Source: Candidatus Rhodoferax bjergmarkensis
GTDB lineage: Bacteria > Pseudomonadota > Gammaproteobacteria > Burkholderiales > Burkholderiaceae_C
Reading direction: 5' to 3'
Length of the DNA stretch: 64,000 bases
Assembly: GCA_016708345.1 (NCBI GenBank)
Contig: JADJFX010000008.1
Location: 310,001 to 374,000, forward strand
In this document: piece after piece, positions 32,220 through 40,820 of the stretch
Position numbering within the stretch: position 1 is the first letter of the stretch
Layout: every line of letters begins with the position of its first letter
Translations under genes and position numbers: made by a program
Notes under the pieces: model-generated
The model's database searches: none
Seen by the model: only the letters and a program-made list of their open reading frames with translations
What the model was told of the DNA's origin: nothing

Positions 32220-33380
32220 ATGATGATCATCGCCACACCCCAGTCCATGCACTTTGCGGACCGATTGCCTTTGCAAAGCGGCGCGTCCCTGCGTGACTAT
32301 TCATTGAGTTTTGAAACCTACGGCACGCTCAATGCCGACAAAACCAATGCTGTGCTGATTTGCCATGCGCTCAATGCTTCGCACCATGTGGCGGGTGTCT
32401 ACGCCGGAAAAGAAAAGTCTGAGGGATGGTGGGACAACATGATTGGCCCCGGCAAGGCGGTGGACACGAACCTGTTTTTTGTCATCGGGGTCAACAACCT
32501 TGGCTCCTGCTTTGGCTCGACCGGGCCCATGCACCCCAACCCGGATGGACCTGCCGGCAGTGGCAAGTTGTATGGGGCAGATTTTCCGGTGGTCACCGTC
32601 GAAGACTGGGTCAATGCACAGGCCCGGCTGCTCGATGGTTTGGGCATTCAAACCCTGGCCGCCGTGCTGGGCGGCTCGTTGGGCGGTATGCAGGCGCTGA
32701 GCTGGACGCTGCAGTACCCAAGCCGGGTGCGCCACGCGGTGGTGGTGGCCAGCGCGCCCAACCTCACCGCTGAAAATATCGCTTTCAACGAAGTGGCACG
32801 CAGAGCCATTACCACCGACCCCGATTTTCATGGCGGGCATTTCTATGAACGCGGCGTTGTTCCCAAACGAGGCCTGCGCATTGCCCGCATGATCGGCCAC
32901 ATCACGTACCTGAGTGACGATGTGATGAATGAGAAGTTTGGCAGGCGCCTGCGCGCTGTTGTCAAGGATGGCGAATTGGGCAGCTATCTTTACAGCACCT
33001 TGGAAGCCGAGTTTCAAATCGAGAGCTATCTGCGTTACCAGGGCGACAAGTTTGCCGAATACTTTGACGCCAACACCTATCTGCTCATCACCCGTGCGCT
33101 CGACTATTTTGACCCGGCACGCAGCTATGGCGGCGACTTGAGCCAAGCCCTGGCGCGTGCCACAGCCAAATTTTTGCTGGTGAGCTTTACCACCGACTGG
33201 CGTTTTTCCCCCAAACGCAGCCGTGAAATTGTCAAAGCCTTGCTGGTCAACCGCCGCGACGTAAGTTATGCCGAAATTGATGCACCCCATGGGCATGATG
33301 CCTTTTTGCTTGATGACGCACGTTATATGAGCGTCATGCGCTCATATTTTGATAGCATCTCAAAGGAAGTCAAGGCATGA
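32220..33380 (+). CDS. metX: Homoserine O-acyltransferase MetX
   Basis: MetX acylates homoserine (acetyl- or succinyl-CoA) in methionine synthesis. The 386-residue alpha/beta-hydrolase has LICHALNASHHV, the nucleophile elbow GGSLGGMQAL, a late Asp in VSFTTDWRFSP and the final His in APHGHDAFLL. Whether it uses acetyl- or succinyl-CoA cannot be told from sequence by eye. There is a TTG at 32217 and ATGs at 32220 and 32223; no good Shine-Dalgarno site decides among them. metW overlaps its stop. The SAM-II leader controls it. Confidence 0.94.
   Translation: MMIIATPQSMHFADRLPLQSGASLRDYSLSFETYGTLNADKTNAVLICHALNASHHVAGVYAGKEKSEGWWDNMIGPGKAVDTNLFFVIGVNNLGSCFGSTGPMHPNPDGPAGSGKLYGADFPVVTVEDWVNAQARLLDGLGIQTLAAVLGGSLGGMQALSWTLQYPSRVRHAVVVASAPNLTAENIAFNEVARRAITTDPDFHGGHFYERGVVPKRGLRIARMIGHITYLSDDVMNEKFGRRLRAVVKDGELGSYLYSTLEAEFQIESYLRYQGDKFAEYFDANTYLLITRALDYFDPARSYGGDLSQALARATAKFLLVSFTTDWRFSPKRSREIVKALLVNRRDVSYAEIDAPHGHDAFLLDDARYMSVMRSYFDSISKEVKA
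33327..33362 (-). repeat. Possible partial palindromic repeat in the metX end
   Basis: ATGCGCTCATATTTTGATAGCATCTCAAAG resembles the AGCTAT-loop-ATAGC part of the repeat. It is short and diverged, so this is tentative. Confidence 0.3.
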
Positions 33381-33958
33381 GTGATCTTTTGACCATGCAA
33401 ACCATTGCCCGCCTGGTGCCGGTAGGCTCGCGCGTGCTTGACCTTGGCTGTGGAGATGGTGCCCTGCTGGCGCACTTGCAGCAAACCCGTGGCTGCACCG
33501 GCTATGGCATCGAAATTGCCGATGCCAACGTGCTGGCCTGCGTCAAGCGCGGTGTCAATGTGATCCAGCTCAATCTGGACGAAGGACTGTCCCTTTTTGA
33601 CGATGCCTCGTTTGACGTGGTGCTGCAGATCGATACCTTGCAGCACTTGCGCAATGCCGAGGTGATGTTGCGCGAGACAGTGCGCGTGGGGCGCATCGGG
33701 ATCGTGGCGTTTCCCAATTTTGCGCATTGGCCGAACCGGCTCAGTGTATTGAGAGGCCGCATGCCGGTCACCCGCCGCCTGCCTTACCAGTGGTATGACA
33801 CGCCCAACATTCGGGTTGGAACCCATGCCGACCTTCAAACACTGGCAGTGAGCAGCGGTTTAAAGGTGCTGGACAGCTTTGGTATTGAAGGGGGTAAAAC
33901 AGTGCGTTTTGCCCCCAATTTGCTGGCCGCCACCTCTGTTTACACCTTGTCGCGCTGA
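33377..33958 (+). CDS. metW: Methionine biosynthesis protein MetW
   Basis: The 193-residue protein is a methyltransferase-like fold, with motif GSRVLDLGCGDGALLAHL near residue 15, then FDVVLQIDTLQHLRN. MetW is always linked to metX and is needed for its activity in several proteobacteria; a complex with MetX has been reported for some. The ATG overlaps the metX stop as ATGA. The C-terminal region GRMPVTRRLPYQWYDTPNIR is a family signature. Confidence 0.94.
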   Translation: MSDLLTMQTIARLVPVGSRVLDLGCGDGALLAHLQQTRGCTGYGIEIADANVLACVKRGVNVIQLNLDEGLSLFDDASFDVVLQIDTLQHLRNAEVMLRETVRVGRIGIVAFPNFAHWPNRLSVLRGRMPVTRRLPYQWYDTPNIRVGTHADLQTLAVSSGLKVLDSFGIEGGKTVRFAPNLLAATSVYTLSR

Positions 33959-34026
33959 ATCCCCCTGCATGCGGGTTTTCCCGCGCACCGGGTCTACAAT
34001 TCGCCTCCACATGAAGCTGGGGTGAC

Positions 34027-34042
34027 GGGGCCTTTCGGCCCC
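34027..34042 (+). promoter_or_regulatory. Leader hairpin before maeB
   Basis: GGGGCC-TTTC-GGCCCC lies 23 bp before the maeB ATG and is not followed by Ts. A putative -10 TACAAT is at 33995-34000. A leader stability or pausing element is possible. Confidence 0.35.
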
Positions 34043-34065
34043 AGGAATCGCAGCAGGAGATACAC

Positions 34066-36375
34066 ATGCCCGATTTAGCGGTCGAAGCCGAAGAAAAACG
34101 CGCCCAACTGCGCCGTGCTGCACTCGAATACCACCAGTTCCCGACGCCCGGAAAAATCGGCATTGCCGCGACCAAGCAGATGGTCAACCAGCATGATCTG
34201 GCGTTGGCCTATTCCCCCGGCGTGGCTGCGCCTTGCGAAGAAATTGTCAAAGACCCGAATAACGCCTTCAAGTACACCAGCCGGGGCAATCTGGTAGCGG
34301 TGATCACCAATGGCACGGCCGTGCTGGGTCTGGGCGACATCGGCCCGCTGGCGGCCAAGCCGGTGATGGAGGGCAAAGGCGTGCTGTTCAAGAAGTTTGC
34401 CGGCATTGACGTGTTTGACATTGAGATCAACGAAAAGCACGACCTTGACAAACTGGTGGACATCATTGCCTCGCTGGAGCCGACCTTTGGCGGCATCAAC
34501 CTGGAAGATATCAAGGCACCCGATTGCTTCTATGTGGAACGCAAGCTGCGCGAGCGCATGAAAATTCCAGTGTTTCACGACGACCAGCATGGCACCGCCA
34601 TCTGCGTAGGGGCCGCTATTTTGAATGGTTTGAAAGTGGTGGGTAAAGACCCCACCAAAATCAAATTGGTTACCTCCGGTGCAGGTGCGGCGGCGCTGGC
34701 CTGCCTGGGGTTGCTGGTCAAGCTGGGCATTCCTCGTGAGAATATTTTTGTCACCGATCTGGCCGGGGTGGTCTATGCAGGGCGCACGGAGCTGATGGAC
34801 GATGACAAGTTGGTCTTCGCCCAAAATACCTCCGCCCGGAGTCTGGGTGATGTCATCGAAGGTGCTGATGTATTTTTGGGCTTGTCCGCAGGCGGGGTTC
34901 TTAAGCCCGATATGGTGCGCAAGATGGCGGAAAAGCCTTTGATTTTTGCGCTTGCCAACCCAACACCCGAGATACTTCCCGAAGAAGTCAAAGCGGTGCG
35001 CCTCGACGCCGTGATTGCTACCGGGCGTTCGGATTACCCGAACCAGGTCAACAACGTGCTGTGTTTCCCCTACATCTTTCGCGGAGCGCTGGACGCGGGG
35101 GCCTCCACCATCACGCTGGAGATGGAAATTGCGGCTGTTCATGCAATTGCCGAATTGGCGCAAGCAGAGCAAAACGAAGTGGTGGCGGCCGCTTATTCAG
35201 GGGCACAGCTCGCTTTTGGCCCCGAGTACCTAATCCCGAAGCCGTTTGATCCGCGACTGATGATGAAAATTGCGCCTGCGGTGGCGCAAGCCGCAGCGGA
35301 CAGTGGTGTGGCCCTGAGGCCTATTGTGGACATGGACGCGTATCGCCAAAAGCTCGAAAGCTTTGTTTACGCTTCAGGCACCGTGATGAAACCGATCTTC
35401 ACCGCCGCCAAAAAGGCCTTGAATAAGCGCGTGGCGTATGCCGAGGGTGAAGACGAACGTGTTTTGCGGGCTTGTCAGATTGTGGTGGATGAGGGCTTGG
35501 CCTTGCCAACCTTGATAGGACGCCCCAAGGTGATTGCCGAACGCGTCGAGAAGTTTGGCCTGCGCTTGCGCCAAGGGGTGGATTACCAGGTGGTCAATGT
35601 CGAGCAGGATCACCGCTACCGGGATTTCTGGCAAACCTACCACAGCATGACCGAACGCCGGGGCGTTACCGTTCAAGGTGCCAAGATTGAAATGCGACGT
35701 CGCCTAACCTTGATTGGTGCCATGTTGCTGCACAAGGGAGATGTTGATGGACTGGTTTGCGGCACGTGGGGTACCACGGCATTGCATCTGCACTATATTG
35801 ACCAAGTCATTGGCAAGCGCGAGGGTGTGAGTACCTATGCCTGCATGAATTGCCTTTTGCTGCCCGAGCGCCAGCTTTTCTTGGTGGACACCCACATCAA
35901 CTACGACCCCAGCGCCGCCGAGCTGGCTGAAATCACCACAATGGCGGCTGAACAGGTGATGCGGTTTGGTATCCGGCCAAAAATTGCTCTGCTGTCTCAT
36001 TCCAACTTTGGCAGCAGCAATCAGCCCAGTGCGATCAAGATGCGTCAAACCCTGGAGTTGCTGCGTGTGCAGGCACCATGGTTGGAAGTGGACGGCGAAA
36101 TGCATGGTGACGTTGCGCTGGACGGCAATGCGCGCAAAACCCTGATGCCCAACGGAACACTGGTGGGCGAGGCCAATTTGCTGGTATTGCCCAACATCGA
36201 TGCCGCCAACATCGCCTACAACCTGCTTAAAACAGCCGCTGGCGGCAATATTGCCATTGGCCCGGTGCTGCTAGGCGCTGCCAAACCCGTGCATATTTTG
36301 ACGGCGAGTACGACGGTGCGTCGCATGGTCAATATGACTGCGCTGACGGTTGCCGATGCCAATGCGATCCGATAA
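34066..36375 (+). CDS. maeB: NADP-dependent malic enzyme, MaeB type (with PTA-like domain)
   Basis: The enzyme converts malate to pyruvate with NADP+. At 769 residues it has the two-part MaeB architecture: a malic enzyme (about 1-430, with SPGVAAPCEEI, FHDDQHGTAI, GAGAAALACLGLL, SAGGVLKPDMV) and a C-terminal phosphotransacetylase-like regulatory domain (about 440-769, with YAEGEDERVLRACQI). The ATG has the site AGCAGGAG. The PTA-like part is not expected to be catalytic but may bind acetyl-CoA. Confidence 0.95.
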   Translation: MPDLAVEAEEKRAQLRRAALEYHQFPTPGKIGIAATKQMVNQHDLALAYSPGVAAPCEEIVKDPNNAFKYTSRGNLVAVITNGTAVLGLGDIGPLAAKPVMEGKGVLFKKFAGIDVFDIEINEKHDLDKLVDIIASLEPTFGGINLEDIKAPDCFYVERKLRERMKIPVFHDDQHGTAICVGAAILNGLKVVGKDPTKIKLVTSGAGAAALACLGLLVKLGIPRENIFVTDLAGVVYAGRTELMDDDKLVFAQNTSARSLGDVIEGADVFLGLSAGGVLKPDMVRKMAEKPLIFALANPTPEILPEEVKAVRLDAVIATGRSDYPNQVNNVLCFPYIFRGALDAGASTITLEMEIAAVHAIAELAQAEQNEVVAAAYSGAQLAFGPEYLIPKPFDPRLMMKIAPAVAQAAADSGVALRPIVDMDAYRQKLESFVYASGTVMKPIFTAAKKALNKRVAYAEGEDERVLRACQIVVDEGLALPTLIGRPKVIAERVEKFGLRLRQGVDYQVVNVEQDHRYRDFWQTYHSMTERRGVTVQGAKIEMRRRLTLIGAMLLHKGDVDGLVCGTWGTTALHLHYIDQVIGKREGVSTYACMNCLLLPERQLFLVDTHINYDPSAAELAEITTMAAEQVMRFGIRPKIALLSHSNFGSSNQPSAIKMRQTLELLRVQAPWLEVDGEMHGDVALDGNARKTLMPNGTLVGEANLLVLPNIDAANIAYNLLKTAAGGNIAIGPVLLGAAKPVHILTASTTVRRMVNMTALTVADANAIR

Positions 36376-36537
36376 GCGAATTTCAAGTAGCAAACGCTCA
36401 CTTTTCACTTTTATCGGCATTTTTTAAACTGCCTATTTTTTAAGCACTTACTTGCATTTTTTTGGTAAATACGCGACACTACATACCAATAAATTAGCCG
36501 GGCTAACCGGGGTGCTGTGAGGGAGTAGGTTTTGGTG

Positions 36538-36927
36538 ATGCGTCTTTCGGGCCAAAAGTTGGCAATTGTCGGCTTTTTGCTTGTTGCGGTTCTTTCATCG
36601 GGTGGGTTGCTGGCCAAAAGGTCGGTTGGCGTAGAGTCTTCAGTCACCGTTTCGGTGGGGGAGTTGCCCCCACAAGGTGTCAAAACCTACGAATTGATCC
36701 ACCAAGGTGGTCCGTTTGCATATGAAAAAGATGGGACTGTTTTTGGTAATCGAGAGCGTTTGCTGCCTGTTCAAAAACGCGGTTATTACCACGAGTACAC
36801 CGTCACAACTCCAGGATTGAGTCATCGGGGTGTTCGGCGCATTGTGTGCGGTGGGCAACCCAAAACGCCAGATGTTTGTTACTACACAGCCGATCACTAC
36901 GCGAGCTTTCGCAGGATCGTGCCGTAA
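36538..36927 (+). CDS. Secreted guanyl-specific ribonuclease (RNase Sa/barnase type)
   Basis: The 129-residue protein has an N-terminal membrane or signal segment (LAIVGFLLVAVLSSGGLLA, residues 8-26) and a microbial RNase domain at about 43-129. All catalytic positions are seen: Glu86 in YYHEYTV, Arg97-Arg101 in RGVRRIVCG, His120 in ADHYASF. Cys104 and Cys114 could pair. The frame also allows TTG or GTG starts at 36532/36535; ATG 36538 follows GAGGGAG. The gene is followed by its barstar after 43 bp. It could be an exported effector or defence ribonuclease. Confidence 0.88.
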   Translation: MRLSGQKLAIVGFLLVAVLSSGGLLAKRSVGVESSVTVSVGELPPQGVKTYELIHQGGPFAYEKDGTVFGNRERLLPVQKRGYYHEYTVTTPGLSHRGVRRIVCGGQPKTPDVCYYTADHYASFRRIVP

Positions 36928-36970
36928 ATATGATTTTTAATTTTTGGAAAGAGAAGTTGGGGAGGAAAAT

Positions 36971-37414
36971 ATGACACTAACGCAAGACGCCTCAGCACCG
37001 CAACGTGCTACCACCGATGTGCCGCTTCGTGGCATTCGACCGAATATTGTTCAATCCATTCGTGCATTTCGGGTGCCGGAACTACAGGGAGCCGCTCAGT
37101 CCTTGGGGCAGCATTTCTTGTATGCCAATCTGGCAACTGCCCAAACCAAGCAAGATGTGCTTGACCTGATTGGTCAACAGTTCATGTTGTCCGTGCATGT
37201 CGGCAAGAATTTCGATGCACTGTATGACAGCATGACGGATCCACTGCACAAGTCAGGTCCACAACCAGGCTTTATCGTGGTGCTGGAACACATTCCGGCC
37301 AATGTCAAATTTGACAAAGAAGCCCGCGAGCAATTGCTCGATATTTTCCGCGACGCCGCTGACTATTGGGGCGACCGAAAAATCCCTTTCCGATGTTTCT
37401 ATTCTTTTCTGTAG
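36971..37414 (+). CDS. Barstar-family ribonuclease inhibitor
   Basis: The 147-residue cytoplasmic protein has the barstar signature VGKNFDALYDSMTDPL (Asp82, Asp86, Asp90), with the acidic helix that plugs the RNase active site. The first 60 residues form an N-terminal extension not found in Bacillus barstar. A strong site GGAGGAAAAT precedes ATG 36971; the open frame reaches back to 36944. It has no signal peptide, as expected for a protein that protects the producing cell. It forms an effector-immunity pair with the RNase. Confidence 0.88.
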   Translation: MTLTQDASAPQRATTDVPLRGIRPNIVQSIRAFRVPELQGAAQSLGQHFLYANLATAQTKQDVLDLIGQQFMLSVHVGKNFDALYDSMTDPLHKSGPQPGFIVVLEHIPANVKFDKEAREQLLDIFRDAADYWGDRKIPFRCFYSFL

Positions 37415-37614
37415 CCCGTTCTGCACACACCAGCCAAGCAGAACGGGCGAACGAGGCTAAGAGCACGACCATCGGTCAACCCGCCGTGGAAAACGTCGAG
37501 ATCACTACAGAATCCGGTGAAAAAATGCCAACAGACAAATTGTTGGATATTTCTCCGCAAGCGCTGCGCATGAGCAGTCCTTTTAACGCTGCATATTGGT
37601 TAACAGCAGCTTGA
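37393..37614 (+). CDS. Small hypothetical ORF overlapping barstar
   Basis: The 73-residue frame overlaps the last 22 bases of barstar and starts MFLFFSVARSAHTSQ. There is no recognised domain, and composition is unremarkable. A terminator follows at 37643. It may be a real third gene of the operon or chance. Confidence 0.25.
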   Translation: MFLFFSVARSAHTSQAERANEAKSTTIGQPAVENVEITTESGEKMPTDKLLDISPQALRMSSPFNAAYWLTAA

Positions 37615-37642
37615 TTGAAGGATTCGAGTTTGTTGAACTAAA

Positions 37643-37670
37643 AACCCATCTCGATGATGGGTTTTTTTTT
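37643..37670 (+). terminator. Terminator after the RNase-barstar operon
   Basis: The stem AACCCATC / GATGGGTT has loop TCGAT and a run of nine to ten Ts. Confidence 0.85.
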
Positions 37671-37834
37671 GCAGTAGAAATAACGCTGAAAAAAAAGATG
37701 GCGCAAAACTGCACTTTCGATTAAAATTTGCCTCGCCGCGTGCTGGTTTTTTTTGACAAGCACGTTCTCTGTGGAGATAATCTACAGGGGTGGCCTTAAA
37801 GTCAAACCTTAAACTTCAACATTAAAGAGAAACC

Positions 37835-38404
37835 ATGAAAAAATTAGTTACAGCAATTGCAGCCGCATTGGCGCTCAACATCGCTTTCGCAGCCGAACTT
37901 GAAGGCGTCAAGTTTGACGACCAAGTTAAAGTTGGTTCCAGCGACCTCGTTATCAATGGTACGGGCGTGCGTACATTTCTGGGCAAGCGCTATGTTGCAG
38001 CCCTCTATGTCACCGCAAAAACAGCAGATGCCAGCTCCATTTTGGCTTCCAAAGGCTCCAACCGCATCGCTTTGACACTGCTCAAAGACAGCGATGGCAA
38101 AACTTTCGGTAAAGCATTCGCGAGCGCAATTGACGACAATTCGTCTGACTCAGAATTCGCAGCCATCAAAGATCGCGTTGCGGCCCTTGAGAAAAACATG
38201 ATCGCCATGTCCGATGTTGCCAAAGGTGGTGTCGTGTTGATCGACTGGATTCCTGAAAAAGGCACTCATATCAGCATCAATGGCAAGATGGTTGGCAACG
38301 TCATTCCTGGTGAAGATTTCCACAAGGCAATGCTGAAAATCTGGCTCGGCGAAAAGCCAGTTCAGAAAGACCTCAAGGACTCCCTCCTGGGCAAAGCATC
38401 CTGA
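37835..38404 (+). CDS. Exported chalcone-isomerase-family protein
   Basis: The 189-residue protein has a signal peptide cut near AFA-A (residue 19) and a chalcone isomerase-like fold: KVGSSDLVINGTGVRTFLGKRYVAALYV and MLKIWLGEKPVQKDLKDSLLG at the end. It is a different subgroup from the one at 24401. Bacterial members have no proven activity and are thought to bind fatty acids. ATG 37835 follows TAAAGAGAAACC. It has its own terminator, so it is monocistronic. Confidence 0.88.
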   Translation: MKKLVTAIAAALALNIAFAAELEGVKFDDQVKVGSSDLVINGTGVRTFLGKRYVAALYVTAKTADASSILASKGSNRIALTLLKDSDGKTFGKAFASAIDDNSSDSEFAAIKDRVAALEKNMIAMSDVAKGGVVLIDWIPEKGTHISINGKMVGNVIPGEDFHKAMLKIWLGEKPVQKDLKDSLLGKAS

Positions 38405-38410
38405 TGTAAC

Positions 38411-38446
38411 AAACGGCCAGTGCTTCAAAACACTGGCCGTTTTGTT
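38411..38446 (+). terminator. Strong intrinsic terminator
   Basis: AAACGGCCAGTG (38411-38422), then eight loop bases and CACTGGCCGTTT, followed by TGTTTG. A perfect 12-bp stem. Confidence 0.9.
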
Positions 38447-38491
38447 TGCTGCGCCGTGTTTGACGCACACCGTTTGATGGAGCTTTGACAC

Positions 38492-39241
38492 ATGACTGCA
38501 GCGTCTCAAACCACGCCATCGCTCGCTACGCCACCACCCGCTTGGGCGGTCGCAATGCGTCGGTTTACAGACTATTTGTCAAAAGATTTTTTGGGAGGTC
38601 CACGCCCGTGGAAGTTTTCCTGGGTCATCAACTTTCAAAAAGCCGGCAGCTTTCTTTTTTTTGGACTGCTGATCTGGTATTACCAAAACACTTCCACGGC
38701 AGCTTGGGTTTATCTCGCCATGCACGGCAGCTATGGTTTGGTGTGGATTCTCAAAGATACCTCTTTTCCTGACCCCAATTGGCAGGTCAAAATTACCTTA
38801 GGCGCGGGACTCAACGCCTTCACCTTCGTTCTCGGACTGTATTGGGTATTTGGCTGGCTACTGATTTCCGGTACCTCGCAGCCCAAGTACCCATTGCCCG
38901 ATGCCATGTGGTTTTCCTTGTGCATTACGCTTTGCATGTTGGGCTCGGTCATCATGATCGCCGCGGATGCGCAAAAGTTCTTCACCCTGCGTGTCAAGCG
39001 TGGTCTTATCACTGATGGCATGCACCGCTGGGTGCGCCACCCCAACTACTTGGGCGAGATGATGATCTACGCAAGCTTCGCGATGATGGCTTGGCACTGG
39101 TTTCCGGTGCTGGTACTGGCTTGGGTCTGGCTGGGTCTGTTTGCTGTCAACATGGTCATGAAAGAAGCCAGCATGTCGCGCTACCCCGAATGGGCAGCCT
39201 ACAAAAAAAGAAGCTGGTGGCTGATTCCATTTTTGCTCTAG
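38492..39241 (+). CDS. DUF1295 / steroid 5-alpha-reductase-like membrane protein
   Basis: The 249-residue protein has six or seven hydrophobic segments and the C-terminal methyltransferase/reductase-type signature GMHRWVRHPNYLGEMMIYASF, followed by YPEWAAYKKRSWWLIP. This fold includes ICMT and 5-alpha-reductase enzymes that use SAM or NADPH on hydrophobic substrates. The precise function is unknown. It starts 45 bp after the terminator and is followed by a MITE-like element. Confidence 0.85.
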   Translation: MTAASQTTPSLATPPPAWAVAMRRFTDYLSKDFLGGPRPWKFSWVINFQKAGSFLFFGLLIWYYQNTSTAAWVYLAMHGSYGLVWILKDTSFPDPNWQVKITLGAGLNAFTFVLGLYWVFGWLLISGTSQPKYPLPDAMWFSLCITLCMLGSVIMIAADAQKFFTLRVKRGLITDGMHRWVRHPNYLGEMMIYASFAMMAWHWFPVLVLAWVWLGLFAVNMVMKEASMSRYPEWAAYKKRSWWLIPFLL

Positions 39242-39271
39242 CTTGGGCAAAACAGTGCAGAGACGAGGCGA

Positions 39272-39431
39272 GGGATGCAGAAATTGCAAATGTACCGTTT
39301 ATGACGAGTGCTGACGGGATCCAGTGCCAGGCGCAAGACGCGAAGTTTAGCCAGCTAAACGAGCGGATTGCAACGACGCAATGCACCCGCCAGTGCCGCC
39401 AGAAATGGGATATTTGTGATTTCTGCATCCC
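39272..39431. mobile_element. MITE-like element, copy A (160 bp)
   Basis: Bounded by GGGATGCAGAAATTGCAAAT at the left and the complement of GGGATGCAGAAATCACAAAT at the right, an 18 of 20 match. It differs from copy B at 61261 by only three bases in 160. It contains the palindrome GTTTAGC-CA-GCTAAAC. No clear target duplication is seen (GCGA left, TTAC right). It lies 31 bp after the DUF1295 gene and 41 bp before parA. Confidence 0.85.
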
Positions 39432-39472
39432 TTACACTTCTTGCCATTTCCATCGTCAGCTAGGGTCGCTGT

Positions 39473-40237
39473 ATGCAATATGTGGTGTTCAATCAAAAGG
39501 GTGGCGTCGGCAAGTCCACTATCACGTGCAATTTGGCGGCCATCAGTGCGGCACAGGGTTTACGCACACTCGTCATTGATCTTGATTCCCAAGGAAATTC
39601 GACGCGCTATCTGTTGGGTGGCGAGCAATCAGACAGCCTGCCCAATGTGGCCGAATTTTTTGAACAAAGCCTGAAGTTCACCATTCGCGACAAGTCAGCC
39701 GCAGAATACATCGTCTCAACCCAGTGGGAGGGGCTGGACTTGATGCCGTCCAGCCCCTTGCTTGACGAACTGCACGGCAAGCTGGAGTCGCGCCACAAGA
39801 TTTACAAATTGCGTGATGCACTCAAATTTCTGGCGGGTGATTACGACCGAATCTACATCGACACTCCGCCTGCTCTGAACTTTTACTCCCGCTGCGCCCT
39901 GATCGCCGCGCAGGGATGCCTGATCCCCTTCGATTGCGATGATTTTTCTCGCCGGGCGCTCTACACCTTGCTGGAAAACGTCGAAGAAATTAAATCCGAC
40001 CACAATGCCGACCTCAAGGTTAAAGGCATCATCGTCAACCAGTTCCAACCGCGCGCCAACCTGCCCCAGCGCATGGTGCAGGAACTGATCGACGAGGGCC
40101 TGCCGGTGCTGCAGCCCTATCTCAGCTCATCGGTCAAGATTCGTGAATCGCACGAGCAGTCTTTGCCCATGATTTTCATGGAGCCGGGCCACAAACTTTC
40201 CCTGGAATACGTGGCGCTGCACGATTCGTTGTTGTAG
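39473..40237 (+). CDS. Orphan ParA-family ATPase
   Basis: The 254-residue protein has the deviant Walker A motif KGGVGKST (residues 9-16), Walker A' TLVIDLDSQGN and IYIDTPPALNFYS, then GIIVNQF. There is no parB next to it and no centromere-like repeat array. Orphan ParA proteins position other cargo or act in plasmid or element maintenance. It begins 41 bp after MITE copy A, which may influence its promoter. Confidence 0.9.
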   Translation: MQYVVFNQKGGVGKSTITCNLAAISAAQGLRTLVIDLDSQGNSTRYLLGGEQSDSLPNVAEFFEQSLKFTIRDKSAAEYIVSTQWEGLDLMPSSPLLDELHGKLESRHKIYKLRDALKFLAGDYDRIYIDTPPALNFYSRCALIAAQGCLIPFDCDDFSRRALYTLLENVEEIKSDHNADLKVKGIIVNQFQPRANLPQRMVQELIDEGLPVLQPYLSSSVKIRESHEQSLPMIFMEPGHKLSLEYVALHDSLL

Positions 40238-40269
40238 CAGATTCTGAGCGCGAACCCTCTAAAGGGACT

Positions 40270-40701
40270 TCACTCCTGCTTGGGAGCCAGAATCGCCATC
40301 GTGATGCGCGACACACAGCTGAGTTCGCCCGCATCGTTGTGCATGTCAATCTGCCAGACTTGCGTGGTGCGACCAATGTGAACCGGGCGGGCCACGCCGG
40401 TGACCCAGCCGCTGCTGACACCCCGAATATGGTTGGCGTTGATGTCCAGCCCCACCGGAAGATACCCGTCAGGACACGCAAACCCAGCCCCAACCGAACC
40501 CAGGGTTTCAGCCAGCACCACACTCACGCCGCCATGCAGCAAACCATAGGGCTGACAGGTGCGCTTGTCCACCGGCACGCGGGCGCGGATGAAGTCGTCG
40601 CCCACCTCCAAAAATTCGATGCCCAGATGGCTCACGGCCGTGTTGTCGCTCACCGCAGTGACCCCGGCAACAGAAATGGGTTTTTTCCAGATACGCATCA
40701 A
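40270..40701 (-). CDS. Hotdog-fold acyl-CoA thioesterase (PaaI/MenI-like)
   Basis: The 143-residue protein has the hotdog pattern SHLGIEFLEVGDDFIRARVPVDKRTCQPYGLLHGG, with the conserved Gly-His-Gly region GLLHGGVSVVLAETLGS. It hydrolyses acyl-CoA or aromatic acyl-CoA thioesters in the family. The second Met (MRIWKKP) is the likely start. It is divergent from elbB with about 120 bp between. Confidence 0.9.
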   Translation of the reverse strand: MMRIWKKPISVAGVTAVSDNTAVSHLGIEFLEVGDDFIRARVPVDKRTCQPYGLLHGGVSVVLAETLGSVGAGFACPDGYLPVGLDINANHIRGVSSGWVTGVARPVHIGRTTQVWQIDMHNDAGELSCVSRITMAILAPKQE

Positions 40702-40820
40702 TACTCCAGGTAAACAAGGGTTTGCACTTTAACGTGAAAGTCAGGTCACTTTGAGTCGGACCCGGTTTGCCGCTGCAGAAGTATGCGCGAGATAATTCTT
40801 CAATTTTCTGGAGGAATCCC

